Positions 16,514 to 24,771 are shown, numbered from the stretch's first letter. The stretch: 64,000 nucleotides of DNA from DAOUJI01 sp034422875 (GCA_034422875.1 DAOUJI010000107.1:9998-73997), one strand, 5' to 3'. The notes: a model not told the origin generated them from the letters alone. Numbers and translations are program-made.

Positions 16514-16903
16514 ATGCCCGCTTTCGTCTACGACCACATACATCTGAGAAGTCCCGATCCCCATGCCGCCGCCGAATGGTACAAGGACAAGTTCGACGCC
16601 AAGCTCATCTACACTCCCCAGCCCGACAATCAGCCCGACCGTGTGGACATCGACCTGGACGGACTGATGATATTTGTGGCGGGTAAACTTCCCGACGGCA
16701 AGGAAATCGACGAACCCCGCGACCCTCACTACGGGCTGGACCACTTCGGACTCAGGGTCGAAGACCTGGACGCTATGCTGGCCCAGATGACTTCCAGGGG
16801 CGTGGAAATAACCGAAGGCCCACGCATGGCGCCCAGCGGAGCCAAGATTGCCTTCGTGAGGGGTCCTGACAACGTGCGCATAGAGCTGCTCCAGCGCTAC
16901 TAA
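16514..16903 (+). CDS. VOC/glyoxalase-family protein
   Basis: The protein has 129 residues from ATG 16514, chosen for the AGGAGG about 7 bases upstream and because the family fold begins at once (FVYDHIHLRSPDPHAAAEWY). The motifs DHFGLRVEDLDAML and FVRGPDNVRIELLQ are those of the vicinal oxygen chelate fold, with His and Glu as metal ligands. The product could be a lyase, isomerase or dioxygenase. The two LLM oxidoreductases downstream may be in the same unit, but a dispersed repeat intervenes. Confidence 0.8.
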   Translation: MPAFVYDHIHLRSPDPHAAAEWYKDKFDAKLIYTPQPDNQPDRVDIDLDGLMIFVAGKLPDGKEIDEPRDPHYGLDHFGLRVEDLDAMLAQMTSRGVEITEGPRMAPSGAKIAFVRGPDNVRIELLQRY

Positions 16904-16913
16904 CGGAGCCATC

Positions 16914-16967
16914 CTTCGACTGCGCTGCACTACGCTCCGCTGCGTCTCGCTGCGCTCAGGATGAACG
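16914..16967. repeat. Dispersed repeat of the CTTCGACT...GCTCAGGATGAAC type
   Basis: This gap between two genes contains CTTCGACTGCGCTGCACTAC and ends CTGCGCTCAGGATGAACG. A related copy occurs at about 63802-63838 (CTTCGACTCCACTCC ... GCTCAGGATGAACGG). The ATG of the next gene follows within a few bases. Confidence 0.65.
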
Positions 16968-16971
16968 AAGT

Positions 16972-17838
16972 ATGAGATTCGGAATATTCGTCTTTGACTC
17001 GGCCCGCAACATGGACCCGGCGACTCTGGCCAGGAGGGCCGAGGAGTTGGGATTCAGTTCCTTTTGGATTCCGGAGCACACCGTGCTCCCTGTGCATCCT
17101 TCCAAGGGTCCAAGCGGCTCGACCACCGCCGAGTTCCCCGAGTCTTTCTACCACATCTCCGACCCGGTGATTTCCCTGGCGCGGGCGTCGGGGGCCACGT
17201 CCACCATCAAGCTGGGCACTGGAATCCTGCTGGCCGCCGAACGCAACCCGTTGCTGACCTCCAAAAGCCTTGCAACTCTGGACCGTTTGTCCGGGGGACG
17301 TCTGCTGGTGGGCATTGGCACGGGCTGGTCGCCAGAGGAGTACGCCGCCATGGGCGGGGACTTCCAAAACCGCTACTCACAGCTGAGGGAGCACGTCCAG
17401 GCGCTCAAGACCATCTGGAGCGAAGACGAACCGGAGTTTCACGGCCGCTTCTACAACTTCCCTCCGGTCCGGGTTTATCCCAAGCCCGTCCAGACGCCAC
17501 ATCCGCCCATCTTCATAGGGGGCGGCCTGGGTAGATTAGCGGAGCGAGTTTTCAAACGCATCGTCAATTGGGCCAACGGCTGGGTCCCTGTGATAACTGA
17601 AATCGAGCAGGTGCGGCAGGGACGGGAGTCTTTGACCCGCCTCGCCGAGGAAGCCGGCAGGGACCCCGCGTCCATACCCGTATACGCCATGACCCGAGGC
17701 CGGGCGTTTAGAACGAGCGACGACGTGGCTCGTCTGGAAGAGGCCGGGGCCGACGAGGTGGTCTTCTGGCTCCAGAGCCCTTACGACGATGACAACGCGT
17801 TAGTCGAGCTTGAGAACCTAGCCCAGAGCGTGATGTAG
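16972..17838 (+). CDS. LLM-class F420-dependent oxidoreductase (first of a tandem pair)
   Basis: The protein has 288 residues with a luciferase-like TIM barrel: ARRAEELGFSSFWIPEHT, then SGATSTIKLGTGILLAAERN, then LATLDRLSGGRLLVGIGTGW and PPIFIGGG. The pattern fits the TIGR03619-type F420-dependent oxidoreductases. These use coenzyme F420 or FMN, but the substrate is not predictable. The start ATG lies directly after a dispersed repeat. It is about half identical by eye to the next gene, so the pair is a tandem duplication. Confidence 0.85.
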   Translation: MRFGIFVFDSARNMDPATLARRAEELGFSSFWIPEHTVLPVHPSKGPSGSTTAEFPESFYHISDPVISLARASGATSTIKLGTGILLAAERNPLLTSKSLATLDRLSGGRLLVGIGTGWSPEEYAAMGGDFQNRYSQLREHVQALKTIWSEDEPEFHGRFYNFPPVRVYPKPVQTPHPPIFIGGGLGRLAERVFKRIVNWANGWVPVITEIEQVRQGRESLTRLAEEAGRDPASIPVYAMTRGRAFRTSDDVARLEEAGADEVVFWLQSPYDDDNALVELENLAQSVM

Positions 17839-17844
17839 AGCGGC

Positions 17845-17880
17845 CCCCATCCCAACCTTCCCCCTGAGGGGGAAGGGGAA
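17845..17880. repeat. Dispersed inverted repeat between the two LLM genes
   Basis: CCCCATCCCAACCTTCCCCC faces GGGGGAAGGGGAA around a short centre. It belongs to the same family as the copies at 15911, 23368 and 37583, here in reverse orientation. Confidence 0.65.
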
Positions 17881-17893
17881 AACGAGGTGATCT

Positions 17894-18766
17894 ATGGCGA
17901 TTCCAGTTGGAGTATTCGTACTGGACACAGGAGCTGCTACGGACGTGGCCGTTCTGGCCAAGCGGGCCGAGGAGCTGGGATTCGCCTCCTTCTGGGTGCC
18001 TGAGCATCCAGTGATACCTGTGACAAGATCCACTCCGTACCCAGGCGACCGGAGCGGAGTGATTCCCGATGGGTACTACTGGATGGCCGATCCATGGATA
18101 ACCCTGGCCCGCGCTTCGGGGACCACCAGCAACATCCTTCTGGGAACGGCGATATGCATCCTGCCAGAGCACAACCCGCTCCTTACGAGCAAGCAGGTCG
18201 CCACTCTCGACAATCTGTCGGGAGGCCGCGTCATTGTCGGCCTGGGAGTCGGTTGGCTCAAGGAGGAGTTGGAGCTCCTGGGCGGCAACTTTGAACGCAA
18301 GGGGCCACAGTCGGTGGACAACATCCGGGCGCTTAAGGAACTCTGGACCAAAGACGAAGCGGAATATCACGGCGAGTTTTACGACTTCCCCGCTGTAAGG
18401 GTCTTCCCAAAGCCCACCCAGAAGCCCCACCCTCCCATCGTGTTCGGCGGCGGGCTGACGCCGAAGAACTCCGAGATTATTTTTCGGCGCATTGTCCGGG
18501 TCGGCGACGGCTGGCTTCCGGTCCTTCATGAGCCGGAGCCCATCGAGGACGGCAGGCGCCGCCTAGACGAAAAGGCCAAAGAAGCCGGACGTGACCCATC
18601 GTCCATCAAGATATACGCCATGGGGCGGCCAGGCGCCTTTGGGACGAGAGACGACATCAAAGCCCTTGAAAACGCCGGAGCCGACCACGTAGTCCTTTGG
18701 ATGGACAACACCAAGGGAGAAGCCGCCCTGAACGAGCTGGAAGAGCGGGCGCGAATAGCGCTCTAG
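17894..18766 (+). CDS. LLM-class F420-dependent oxidoreductase (second of a tandem pair)
   Basis: The protein has 290 residues, a paralogue of the preceding gene with the same blocks: AKRAEELGFASFWVPEHPV, ASGTTSNILLGTAICILPEH, LSGGRVIVGLGVGW and PPIVFGGG. It is a luciferase-like monooxygenase fold predicted to use F420 or FMN. The start ATG has GAGGTGATCT just upstream. Conservation of the flavin/F420-pocket segments in both copies suggests both are active on different substrates. Confidence 0.85.
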   Translation: MAIPVGVFVLDTGAATDVAVLAKRAEELGFASFWVPEHPVIPVTRSTPYPGDRSGVIPDGYYWMADPWITLARASGTTSNILLGTAICILPEHNPLLTSKQVATLDNLSGGRVIVGLGVGWLKEELELLGGNFERKGPQSVDNIRALKELWTKDEAEYHGEFYDFPAVRVFPKPTQKPHPPIVFGGGLTPKNSEIIFRRIVRVGDGWLPVLHEPEPIEDGRRRLDEKAKEAGRDPSSIKIYAMGRPGAFGTRDDIKALENAGADHVVLWMDNTKGEAALNELEERARIAL

Positions 18767-18798
18767 CCTTGGGCCGGCCGTAAGGGGAAGACTTTAGA

Positions 18799-19134
18799 AT
18801 GGCATCTAGGGTCTACTACGACGCCGACTGCCGCCTTTGTTCAGGCGGAGTCAGCCTGGTTTCGCGGGCGGGTGTGCTGGGAGAAGTAGACTGGACGCCG
18901 ATCCAGTCAGGCTCCTGCCCGGAAGGCGTCTCAGGCGAAGACTTGGACCGTGCAATGCACCTGGAAACGCCGTCGGGGGTGTACAGCGGGTTCGATGCCG
19001 TCAGGCGCATAGCCTTAAGGACTCCTGTCCTGTGGCCGTTTGCCCTGGTGTTCTGGCTGCCCGGCATGGGCGCGCTCGGCTCTTGGGCTTATGCTCTTGT
19101 CGCCCGCAACCGGAGGCGGATGTGGGGCCGCTAG
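18799..19134 (+). CDS. DUF393 (DCC-family) thiol-disulfide protein
   Basis: The protein has 111 residues. It begins RVYYDADCRLCSGGVSLVSR; the D-x-D-C-x-x-C box defines the DCC/DUF393 family of thioredoxin-like putative thiol-disulfide oxidoreductases. A middle segment (VRRIALRTPVLWPFALVFWL) is hydrophobic and probably membrane-associated. The last 126 or so bases are duplicated at 21373-21498 on the other side of the restriction-modification genes. Confidence 0.82.
   Translation: MASRVYYDADCRLCSGGVSLVSRAGVLGEVDWTPIQSGSCPEGVSGEDLDRAMHLETPSGVYSGFDAVRRIALRTPVLWPFALVFWLPGMGALGSWAYALVARNRRRMWGR
18988..19113 (+). repeat. Left copy of the 126-bp repeat flanking the RM island
   Basis: This is the 3' part of the intact DUF393 gene. 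It matches 21373-21498 base for base over most of its length, without gaps; the few differences cluster near GCGCTCGGCTCTTGGGCTT. Both copies have the same orientation. Confidence 0.88.
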
Positions 19135-19142
19135 GGACGATC

Positions 19143-20126
19143 CTAAGATTCGAAACCAGGCAGCAATGAACCATTGGTTTTGCTTTTAGTATTAGGCAAA
19201 GCAGGCTTTGGGTTTCTTTTCTGAATGGTGAACATGGTACTCGCAGCACTTGCTTTTGCTTCCGCTAGCTTAGCAGTTGCTTTGTTAACGTATTCCAAGT
19301 TGATCTCATAGCCAATATACCTACGGTTCGCGCGTATTGCAGCTTCGGCGGTCGTTCCTGAACCGATGAAAGGGTCCAACACTATATCACCTACGAAAGA
19401 ATACAAATTGATGAGACGGAGGGGCAGTTCAACCGGGAAGGGAGCAGGATGATTGGCCTTCTTTGCTCTTGCAGCAGGAAATCTCCAGATACTCTTGGTA
19501 TACTCTAAGAAATCATCGCGGCCTATGCTGTTTTGGCGAATGGGGTGGCGTTTGAATGTTCCTTTGCAAAACACGAGGATGTATTCATGGACATCGCGCA
19601 GGACAGGATTGCTGGATGACTTCCAACTCCCCCAAGCAGACGACGAACCTGCACTTGCCCCCTTGTCCCATATAATCTCTCCGCGCATGTAGAATCCGCA
19701 ATCCTGGGCAATCTCTATGATGTATGCGTGTAGCGGAATGTAGGGCGTTCGGCCAACATTGGCGATATTGATGCACGCGCGGCCCCCTTCCACAAGAGTC
19801 CGATAAGTTTCTTGTAAGACTTGCGAAAGCAGGTCCCGATATTCTGAGAGAGAAAGGTCGGCATCGTATTCTTTTCCAACATTGTATGGCGGTGAGGTAA
19901 TCATCAAATGTATAGAGTCATTTGGCAAGCGTGACATATCCCTGCTGTCTGCGCCATATATGACATCCAACTCATTTGGAACATTTTCACTGTACTTTCC
20001 GTTCTCACTGTTTCTGGGCCTCAAGTCTTCATATAGTCTTTTTCCATAAAACTTACTCGAGTCGTGACCCGTACGACTCACTGTTCCGAATGACGACGTT
20101 TCCGTTCTCTTCACAGTGTGTCCCAT
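19143..20126 (-). CDS. DNA methyltransferase, beta class (N4-cytosine or N6-adenine)
   Basis: The protein has 327 residues from ATG 20126 (MGHTVKRTETSSFG). Motif IV (LMITSPPYNVGKEY) comes before motif I (DPFIGSGTTAEAAI), the order of beta-class amino-methyltransferases. The S in SPPY is more common in N4-cytosine enzymes. The start overlaps the stop of the endonuclease-like gene by 16 bases. The sequence is markedly more A+T-rich than its surroundings. It would protect the host from its partner nuclease. Confidence 0.88.
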   Translation of the reverse strand: MGHTVKRTETSSFGTVSRTGHDSSKFYGKRLYEDLRPRNSENGKYSENVPNELDVIYGADSRDMSRLPNDSIHLMITSPPYNVGKEYDADLSLSEYRDLLSQVLQETYRTLVEGGRACINIANVGRTPYIPLHAYIIEIAQDCGFYMRGEIIWDKGASAGSSSAWGSWKSSSNPVLRDVHEYILVFCKGTFKRHPIRQNSIGRDDFLEYTKSIWRFPAARAKKANHPAPFPVELPLRLINLYSFVGDIVLDPFIGSGTTAEAAIRANRRYIGYEINLEYVNKATAKLAEAKASAASTMFTIQKRNPKPALPNTKSKTNGSLLPGFES

Positions 20127-20764
20127 AACTGTATCCAACGATGGTACAAGGCCCGCTCGACCAATAGTGACGGATCCCGGTTCCATTCAATAGGAAGAGA
20201 CTGAGTGTTCTGATGGGTTTGTAGTAGATGCATCGCGTCTCTTGAGATTTCAACGCCGCGAGGATTGGTTCCCCTTGGTGGCACTTTCGTATAACCAGAA
20301 ATGGTCAATGCGCGCATTACCTCTTCTTGAACCTGTTGGGGAAACAGAAACATCCTACCAGTTTTGCCCCACAAGACATTGACATAGAGCAAGTGGCTGG
20401 AAGGAGCGTACGTGCCGAGGAAATCGTCAATCTTGTCCCAATCCACCGTCCACACCAGTTTTACACCACCCAGTCCTCCTGTTGATTTAGTCTTGATGGA
20501 CACAGGGTGGTTGTTTACTAGAACATCTAGTGCTGGTGAAGTACTTGGAGGAAACTCAACGCTGTCAACTCCGTACACATACATGAACAGAGCAATTAGC
20601 ACCCGCTCCCGTGCAGTGCCGACCTCCATGCCCAGCCGTTTGCCTCTCCTATTCTCCAACTCTACCATATTAAACAAGGTAGGTAGAACACGTTGGATTC
20701 TCTCGCTATATGGAGAAGAGAATAACTCGACCCCAAATGGTGATTCGGCTACGGAGGTGTTCAT
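20111..20764 (-). CDS. Probable type II restriction endonuclease (possibly ThaI family)
   Basis: The protein has 217 residues and lies directly upstream of a methyltransferase. It has MVELENRRGKRLGMEVGTAR and a candidate PD-(D/E)xK core, ALDVLVNNHPVSIKTKS, in which Asp is followed by a S-x-K-x-K variant. The overall pattern reminds me of ThaI-type enzymes, which cut CGCG, but this is recollection without alignment. CGCG is common in the window, so the specificity cannot be inferred from avoidance. Composition is A+T-rich, as for the methyltransferase. Confidence 0.68.
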   Translation of the reverse strand: MNTSVAESPFGVELFSSPYSERIQRVLPTLFNMVELENRRGKRLGMEVGTARERVLIALFMYVYGVDSVEFPPSTSPALDVLVNNHPVSIKTKSTGGLGGVKLVWTVDWDKIDDFLGTYAPSSHLLYVNVLWGKTGRMFLFPQQVQEEVMRALTISGYTKVPPRGTNPRGVEISRDAMHLLQTHQNTQSLPIEWNRDPSLLVERALYHRWIQLWDTL

Positions 20765-20785
20765 GGCATCGTAGTTGTCAGTGTA

Positions 20786-20971
20786 TCAAGTTAATGGTTG
20801 CTTTTTACCCGCATCTGCACCATTCATCGACACGTACGAAAATGATTGAGTGACTACAGGCTCCTTCTGAATTTGTTTCCATATCTGGCGGCCTCTCTGC
20901 CGGGCCTCTTCAGTGAGAAAACTCTCCCAGGTTCGCTCATACCCCACCTCGTCCCCCGCGACCTCCACCAC
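20786..20971 (-). other. Open frame possibly continuing the 20937-21290 gene after a frameshift
   Basis: In this frame the translation runs RTVINTAVVEVAGDEVGYER and continues for about 50 residues (TWESFLTEEARQRGRQIWKQ) to the stop. It overlaps the glycine-rich end of the next entry in another frame. It may be the true C-terminus of that protein, with a lost or gained base in the GGTGGTGGAGGTCGCGGGGG stretch, or chance. Confidence 0.3.
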
Positions 20972-21290
20972 CGCGGTGTTTATAACTGTCCGCCCAATAG
21001 AGCTCCTTGGATTCCATGTATCGCTGGGTCATCATCTCTGATGCCGTCTTGCGCTGTTCAGGTGGACTTGGTTTGTAACCGCTTTCTTGGACGACCTTCT
21101 TAAAAACTTCCTGTGCCTGCTTCAAGGATCGGAACGAGCCCAACGTTTCGCCTTTTTGAAGAACGTGATACTTCCCATCGTCCGGTGTATTTTCCGTATA
21201 TCTTTCGATGGATAGGTTTAGGTCTGGGATATACTGGCGATAGGAGTCGGTGGCCAAAATGTCGCCTCCGGCGGCATAATTCCAGCGCAT
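20937..21290 (-). CDS. Unrecognised small protein upstream of the restriction genes
   Basis: The protein has 117 residues and I do not recognise it. It starts MRWNYAAGGDILATDSYRQY, has DDGKYHVLQKGETLGSFRSL followed by a Lys/Glu-rich helix (KQAQEVFKKVVQESGY), and ends in a low-complexity run of Gly and Arg. The sudden Gly/Arg tail coincides with a good open frame in another phase (20786-20971), so the annotated end may be a frameshift product. It is A+T-rich and co-oriented with the RM genes, and could be a control or accessory protein of that island. Confidence 0.5.
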   Translation of the reverse strand: MRWNYAAGGDILATDSYRQYIPDLNLSIERYTENTPDDGKYHVLQKGETLGSFRSLKQAQEVFKKVVQESGYKPSPPEQRKTASEMMTQRYMESKELYWADSYKHRGGGGRGGRGGV

Positions 21291-21372
21291 TATAGCAGCA
21301 CGTCAGTGAGGAGAACATCCTCTGATGTCGGTCAATTTTGGGAGGTTAAACCTCCCAAGGGAACCGGCGAAA

Positions 21373-21510
21373 GGGTTCGATACCGTCAGGCGCATAGCCT
21401 TAAGGACTCCTGTCCTGTGGCCGTTTGCCCTGGTGTTCTGGCTGCCCGGCATGGGCGCCCTTGGCTCGCGGGCCTATGCTCTTGTCGCCCGCAACCGGCC
21501 CCGTTCTTAG
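21373..21510 (+). pseudogene. DUF393 3'-end fragment beside ribBA
   Basis: The translation FDTVRRIALRTPVLWPFALV, then FWLPGMGALGSRAYALVARN, repeats the C-terminal half of the DUF393 protein at 18799-19134 almost exactly, and ends at TAG 21508-21510. The catalytic D-x-D-C-x-x-C half is absent. Its stop overlaps the stop of the convergent ribBA gene. It is best read as the original end of the DUF393 gene left beside ribBA, or as a duplication made when the RM genes arrived. Bases 21291-21372 hold no other feature. Confidence 0.85.
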
Positions 21511-22712
21511 CAGTGCCAGAGGGTGTGGCCCAGCTTGTTCCGCTTGGTCCGCTTGTAGTGGCGGTTTTCCTCGTTGACCTCGGTCTCTATGGCGCGCTGT
21601 TCGACTATGTCAAAGTCGTACCCCAGCAGACCGACGATCTTACGGGGATTATTGGTCAGCAGCCGGATTTTATTCACGTTCAGGTCCCGCAGTATCTGGG
21701 CGGCGATTCCGTAGTGGCGATGGTCTGACTCGAAGCCCAACATCTCATTGGCCTCCACAGTGTCCATGCCGGTGTCCTGGAGAGAGTAGGCCTTAATCTT
21801 GTTGTGCAGCCCGATTCCCCGCCCCTCCTGGCGCATGTAAAGGAAGACGCCCTTGCCTTCCTGGCCAATTATCTCCAGCGCGAGCATCCGCTGGTCTCCA
21901 CAGTCACAGCGGATGCTGCCGAGGACGTCGCCAGTAAGGCATTCGCTGTGGATGCGGACCGAAATGGGCTCGTCGGGCTCCCATTCACCCAACACCAGGG
22001 CTACGTGCTCACCGGGCTCTATTGGACTGGTGTAGGACTTGACTTCGAACTCTCCGAATATAGTGGGAAGACGGGCCTCAGCTATTTCCTCGATGTGCCT
22101 CTCGTGTCGTCTACGGTAGGCGATGATTTGTGCGATCGTGATTATCTTGATGCCATGGAGTTCTGAAAACTTTTCGAGTTCGGACATGCGGGACATGGTC
22201 CCATCGGGGTTCATGATTTCGCAAACGACGCCGGAGGGGTACATTCCCGCGATGCGGGCCAGGTCCACGATGGACTCGGTGTGGCCTGGGCGGACCAGCA
22301 CTCCTCCGGGCTGGTAACGGAGGGGGAAGATGTGGCCAGGGCGGGCGAAGTCATCGGGTTTGGCGTCCGGGTCTATCATGGCCAGGATCGTCTTGGCCCG
22401 GTCGGATGCCGAAATGCCGGTGGTGGTGCCTACGTTGTAGTCGACGGATACGGTGAAGGCAGTTCCGTGCCTGGCGCTGTTATACCCGTCAACCATCAGC
22501 GGCATGTTGAGCTGGTCCAGCCTCTCTCCCAGGACGGGCATGCACAGCAACCCGCGGGCTTCGGTGACCATGAAGTTGACGGCATCGGGAGTCATGGCCT
22601 CCGCGGCCATGACTAAGTCGCCCTCGTTCTCCCGTTTCTCGTCGTCTACGACGATGAGAAACTTACCCTGACGTATGTCCTCCAGGGCTTCTTCAACGCT
22701 GGATAGAGCCAT
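21507..22712 (-). CDS. ribBA: Bifunctional 3,4-dihydroxy-2-butanone-4-phosphate synthase/GTP cyclohydrolase II
   Basis: The 401-residue fusion supplies both starting units of riboflavin. The N-terminal half (DHBP synthase) has VDDEKRENEGDLVMAAEAMT and GHTESIVDLARIAG. The C-terminal half (GTP cyclohydrolase II) has the zinc site in HSECLTGDVLGSIRCDCGDQ and the segment MRQEGRGIGLHNKIKAY. It follows ribD and ribE in the same direction. The usual next gene, ribH (lumazine synthase), is missing here; the RM island lies beyond. Confidence 0.94.
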   Translation of the reverse strand: MALSSVEEALEDIRQGKFLIVVDDEKRENEGDLVMAAEAMTPDAVNFMVTEARGLLCMPVLGERLDQLNMPLMVDGYNSARHGTAFTVSVDYNVGTTTGISASDRAKTILAMIDPDAKPDDFARPGHIFPLRYQPGGVLVRPGHTESIVDLARIAGMYPSGVVCEIMNPDGTMSRMSELEKFSELHGIKIITIAQIIAYRRRHERHIEEIAEARLPTIFGEFEVKSYTSPIEPGEHVALVLGEWEPDEPISVRIHSECLTGDVLGSIRCDCGDQRMLALEIIGQEGKGVFLYMRQEGRGIGLHNKIKAYSLQDTGMDTVEANEMLGFESDHRHYGIAAQILRDLNVNKIRLLTNNPRKIVGLLGYDFDIVEQRAIETEVNEENRHYKRTKRNKLGHTLWHC

Positions 22713-22743
22713 TACACGTTATCTCCCGGAGATTTGGGTTGGA

Positions 22744-23349
22744 TCAACGGTCTCCGTTCTTGAGCAGGCTTTCGACGTACTTTGCCAGTATGTCTACCTC
22801 CAGGTTGACCTGATCGCCTACTCGCTTCTCCTTCAATGCCGTATTGTCTAAGGTGAAGGGGATAAGAGATACACTAAAGTAAGTGGCCCCCCTTTTTACC
22901 ACGGTAAGACTTATACCGTCAACCGCGATAAATCCCTTCTCAACCAGGTAGGGGCTGAGCCGCTTGGGGACTCGGAACCGCATGAGTATGCAGTCGCCTT
23001 CATGCTTGATGGAGCTTACCCGTCCCCGGTCGTCTACGTGGCCCTGCACCACGTGACCTCCCAGCCTGTCCGAAAAGGACAATGCTCGTTCCAGGTTTAG
23101 CCCCATGCCCTCGTCCAGAGAGCCCAGGTTGGTGCGCCGCATGGTTTCGGGCGCCAGGTCCACGCTGAAGCCGTCGGGCGTAATGTCCACCGCCGTTAGG
23201 CAGGCCCCGTTGACGGACACGCTGTCCCCCAAACCGAGTCCCTCCAGGACCTTGGAAGCCCCAACCGTCAGCCGGACGCTCCCATCCTGAACTTGGGCGT
23301 CGGTCAACGATATGACTTTGCCAACTTCTTCGACTATGCCTGTAAACAC
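22744..23349 (-). CDS. ribE: Riboflavin synthase alpha chain
   Basis: This enzyme dismutates two lumazine molecules to riboflavin. The 201-residue protein has the two lumazine-binding repeats, each with a G-x-(S/I) and NGACLT or DGISLTV core (SVSVNGACLTAVDI and IAVDGISLTVVKR), and starts MFTGIVEEVGKV as the family does. It lies between ribD and ribBA; the gap to ribD is filled by a dispersed repeat. Confidence 0.94.
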   Translation of the reverse strand: MFTGIVEEVGKVISLTDAQVQDGSVRLTVGASKVLEGLGLGDSVSVNGACLTAVDITPDGFSVDLAPETMRRTNLGSLDEGMGLNLERALSFSDRLGGHVVQGHVDDRGRVSSIKHEGDCILMRFRVPKRLSPYLVEKGFIAVDGISLTVVKRGATYFSVSLIPFTLDNTALKEKRVGDQVNLEVDILAKYVESLLKNGDR

Positions 23350-23367
23350 TGGCTTTCCTGTCCTTGC

Positions 23368-23402
23368 CTCCTCCCCCTCTGGGGAGGGTTGGGGTGGGGG
23401 GT
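23368..23402. repeat. Dispersed inverted repeat between ribE and ribD
   Basis: CCTCCCCCTC and GGGGAGGG face each other, followed by TTGGGGTGGGGGG. It belongs to the same family as the copies at 15911, 17845 and 37583. Confidence 0.65.
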
Positions 23403-23418
23403 TGTCCCTCCTCCGTAC

Positions 23419-24534
23419 TTAGCCTTTTCCGTCGGGCTTGTCCACGTATCCTACCACCAGAACGTCGTGCTCGATGGTTTCCACTGTGACATCCCTGAGC
23501 CTCAGCGCTTCATACATGGTTTCCGCCCCGAGGCCTCCGACAGGGGTCTGCGTTCCTTCGCCTCCCACGATGACAGGAGCAATGAAGGCGTACACCTTGT
23601 CCAATAGTCCCTCGTCTAAGAGAGACCCCATCAGCGTCCCGCCGCCCTCCACCATGAGGCTGACCACTCCCATGGAACCCAGGTAGGCCATAAGAGACGG
23701 GAGGTCTACTCTTCCGGTTTCGGCATTAGGCAGACAGACTGTTTCCGCCCCAGCGGACTCCAGGGAACGATGTTTTCCGGGGTCGAGTCCAGCAGCGGCA
23801 ATCAGGGTCCGGCCGGGCTCCTTCAGGAGCGTCGAGGCAACAGGGGTGCGGCCCGAGCTGTCCACTACGACCCTGAGAGGTTGCCGTTCCAGTGGGTGTC
23901 CTTTATCGTCTCTGGCCGTCAGCTTCGGGTCATCCTTGACGACGGTGTTCACTCCCACCATCACGGCGTCGGAGATGCGGCGGATCTCTTGCACCCGCTC
24001 ACGGGACTTGGGACCGGTGACCCACTTGGAATGGCCGGTCCGGCTGGCAATCTTGCCGTCCAGGCTCATGGCGAACTTTGCGGTGACGTAGGGAAGGCCG
24101 GTGTTGATATGCTTCTTGAAAGCCTCGTAGAGCCGTTCGGCCGTTTGGGCTTCCTCGCCAGTCTCCACCCCAACTCCGGCCGATTTAAGCAGCGAAATGC
24201 CCTGCCCGTTCACCCTGGGATTGGGGTCATTGGAAGCCACGTGGACCTCGGAAATTCCCGCGTTAATCACGGCGTCGGTGCAGGGCGGAGTCCGTCCATG
24301 AATCGAGCAGGGCTCCATAGTGACGTACAGCGCGGCTCCGGCGGCGTCTGCTCCCGCCTTCTGCAATGCAACCACCTCTGCATGGGCCTGACCGGGGGGT
24401 TGAGTATGGCCCTCGCCGATGATGCGCCCATCCTTGACCACTACGGCGCCTACGGCGGGATTGGGGCTGGTCTTGCCCAAGGCCTCATGCGCCAACTCTA
24501 AAGCACGCTTCATGTAATGGTTGGAGGAGGTCAT
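23419..24534 (-). CDS. ribD: Bifunctional diaminohydroxyphosphoribosylaminopyrimidine deaminase/reductase
   Basis: RibD carries out the second and third steps of the pyrimidine branch of riboflavin synthesis. The deaminase half has the zinc ligands in GQAHAEVVAL and MEPCSIHGRTPPC. The reductase half begins near residue 150 (YVTAKFAMSLDGKIASRTGH) and has SLMVEGGGTLMGSLL near the end. Length is 371 residues, normal for the fusion. No strong Shine-Dalgarno precedes the ATG. A long leader of about 160 bases follows the candidate promoter, but I could not fit an FMN riboswitch to it. Confidence 0.94.
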   Translation of the reverse strand: MTSSNHYMKRALELAHEALGKTSPNPAVGAVVVKDGRIIGEGHTQPPGQAHAEVVALQKAGADAAGAALYVTMEPCSIHGRTPPCTDAVINAGISEVHVASNDPNPRVNGQGISLLKSAGVGVETGEEAQTAERLYEAFKKHINTGLPYVTAKFAMSLDGKIASRTGHSKWVTGPKSRERVQEIRRISDAVMVGVNTVVKDDPKLTARDDKGHPLERQPLRVVVDSSGRTPVASTLLKEPGRTLIAAAGLDPGKHRSLESAGAETVCLPNAETGRVDLPSLMAYLGSMGVVSLMVEGGGTLMGSLLDEGLLDKVYAFIAPVIVGGEGTQTPVGGLGAETMYEALRLRDVTVETIEHDVLVVGYVDKPDGKG

Positions 24535-24702
24535 GTCAAGGACAGCGGCTTACGCCAGACGTGATTCGCGGGGAAGTGGAACGCCGTTAATGAGACGTGC
24601 GGGTTGGTGGATGGGGAGGGGTCCGGCGGGTCTTGATTTATCCCGTTTGTACAAGGGTTGGCTCCGTTCAGGCAGCCGCCCTGTTCGCTGGGGCCTAGTT
24701 CA

Positions 24703-24732
24703 ATTGTCTCGCCCCATTTTATCCAATGTCAA
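24703..24732 (-). promoter_or_regulatory. Candidate promoter for the rib genes
   Basis: On the minus strand TTGACA (forward 24727-24732) is followed after 18 bases by GACAAT (forward 24703-24708). The -35 is perfect and the -10 matches at four of six. It overlaps the terminator-like hairpin after dcd, and lies about 170 bases before the ribD start. Confidence 0.5.
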
Positions 24733-24771
24733 GGGATAAAACCAAATGAACATTATCCGATTGCGGATAAT
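24717..24771 (-). terminator. Double hairpin downstream of dcd
   Basis: Bases 24752-24759 (ATTATCCG) pair perfectly with 24764-24771 (CGGATAAT) around a 4-base loop, and 24717-24724 (TTTTATCC) pair with 24734-24741 (GGATAAAA). On the minus strand the first hairpin is followed by a T-rich stretch. It begins at the dcd stop codon and probably ends dcd transcription. Confidence 0.6.

Noticed and set aside
24535..24700. FMN riboswitch in the ribD leader
   Set aside because: The leader is long enough, but the conserved RFN blocks (such as GGGTGAAATTCCC-like or GCCCGCGAGC-like runs) could not be found.
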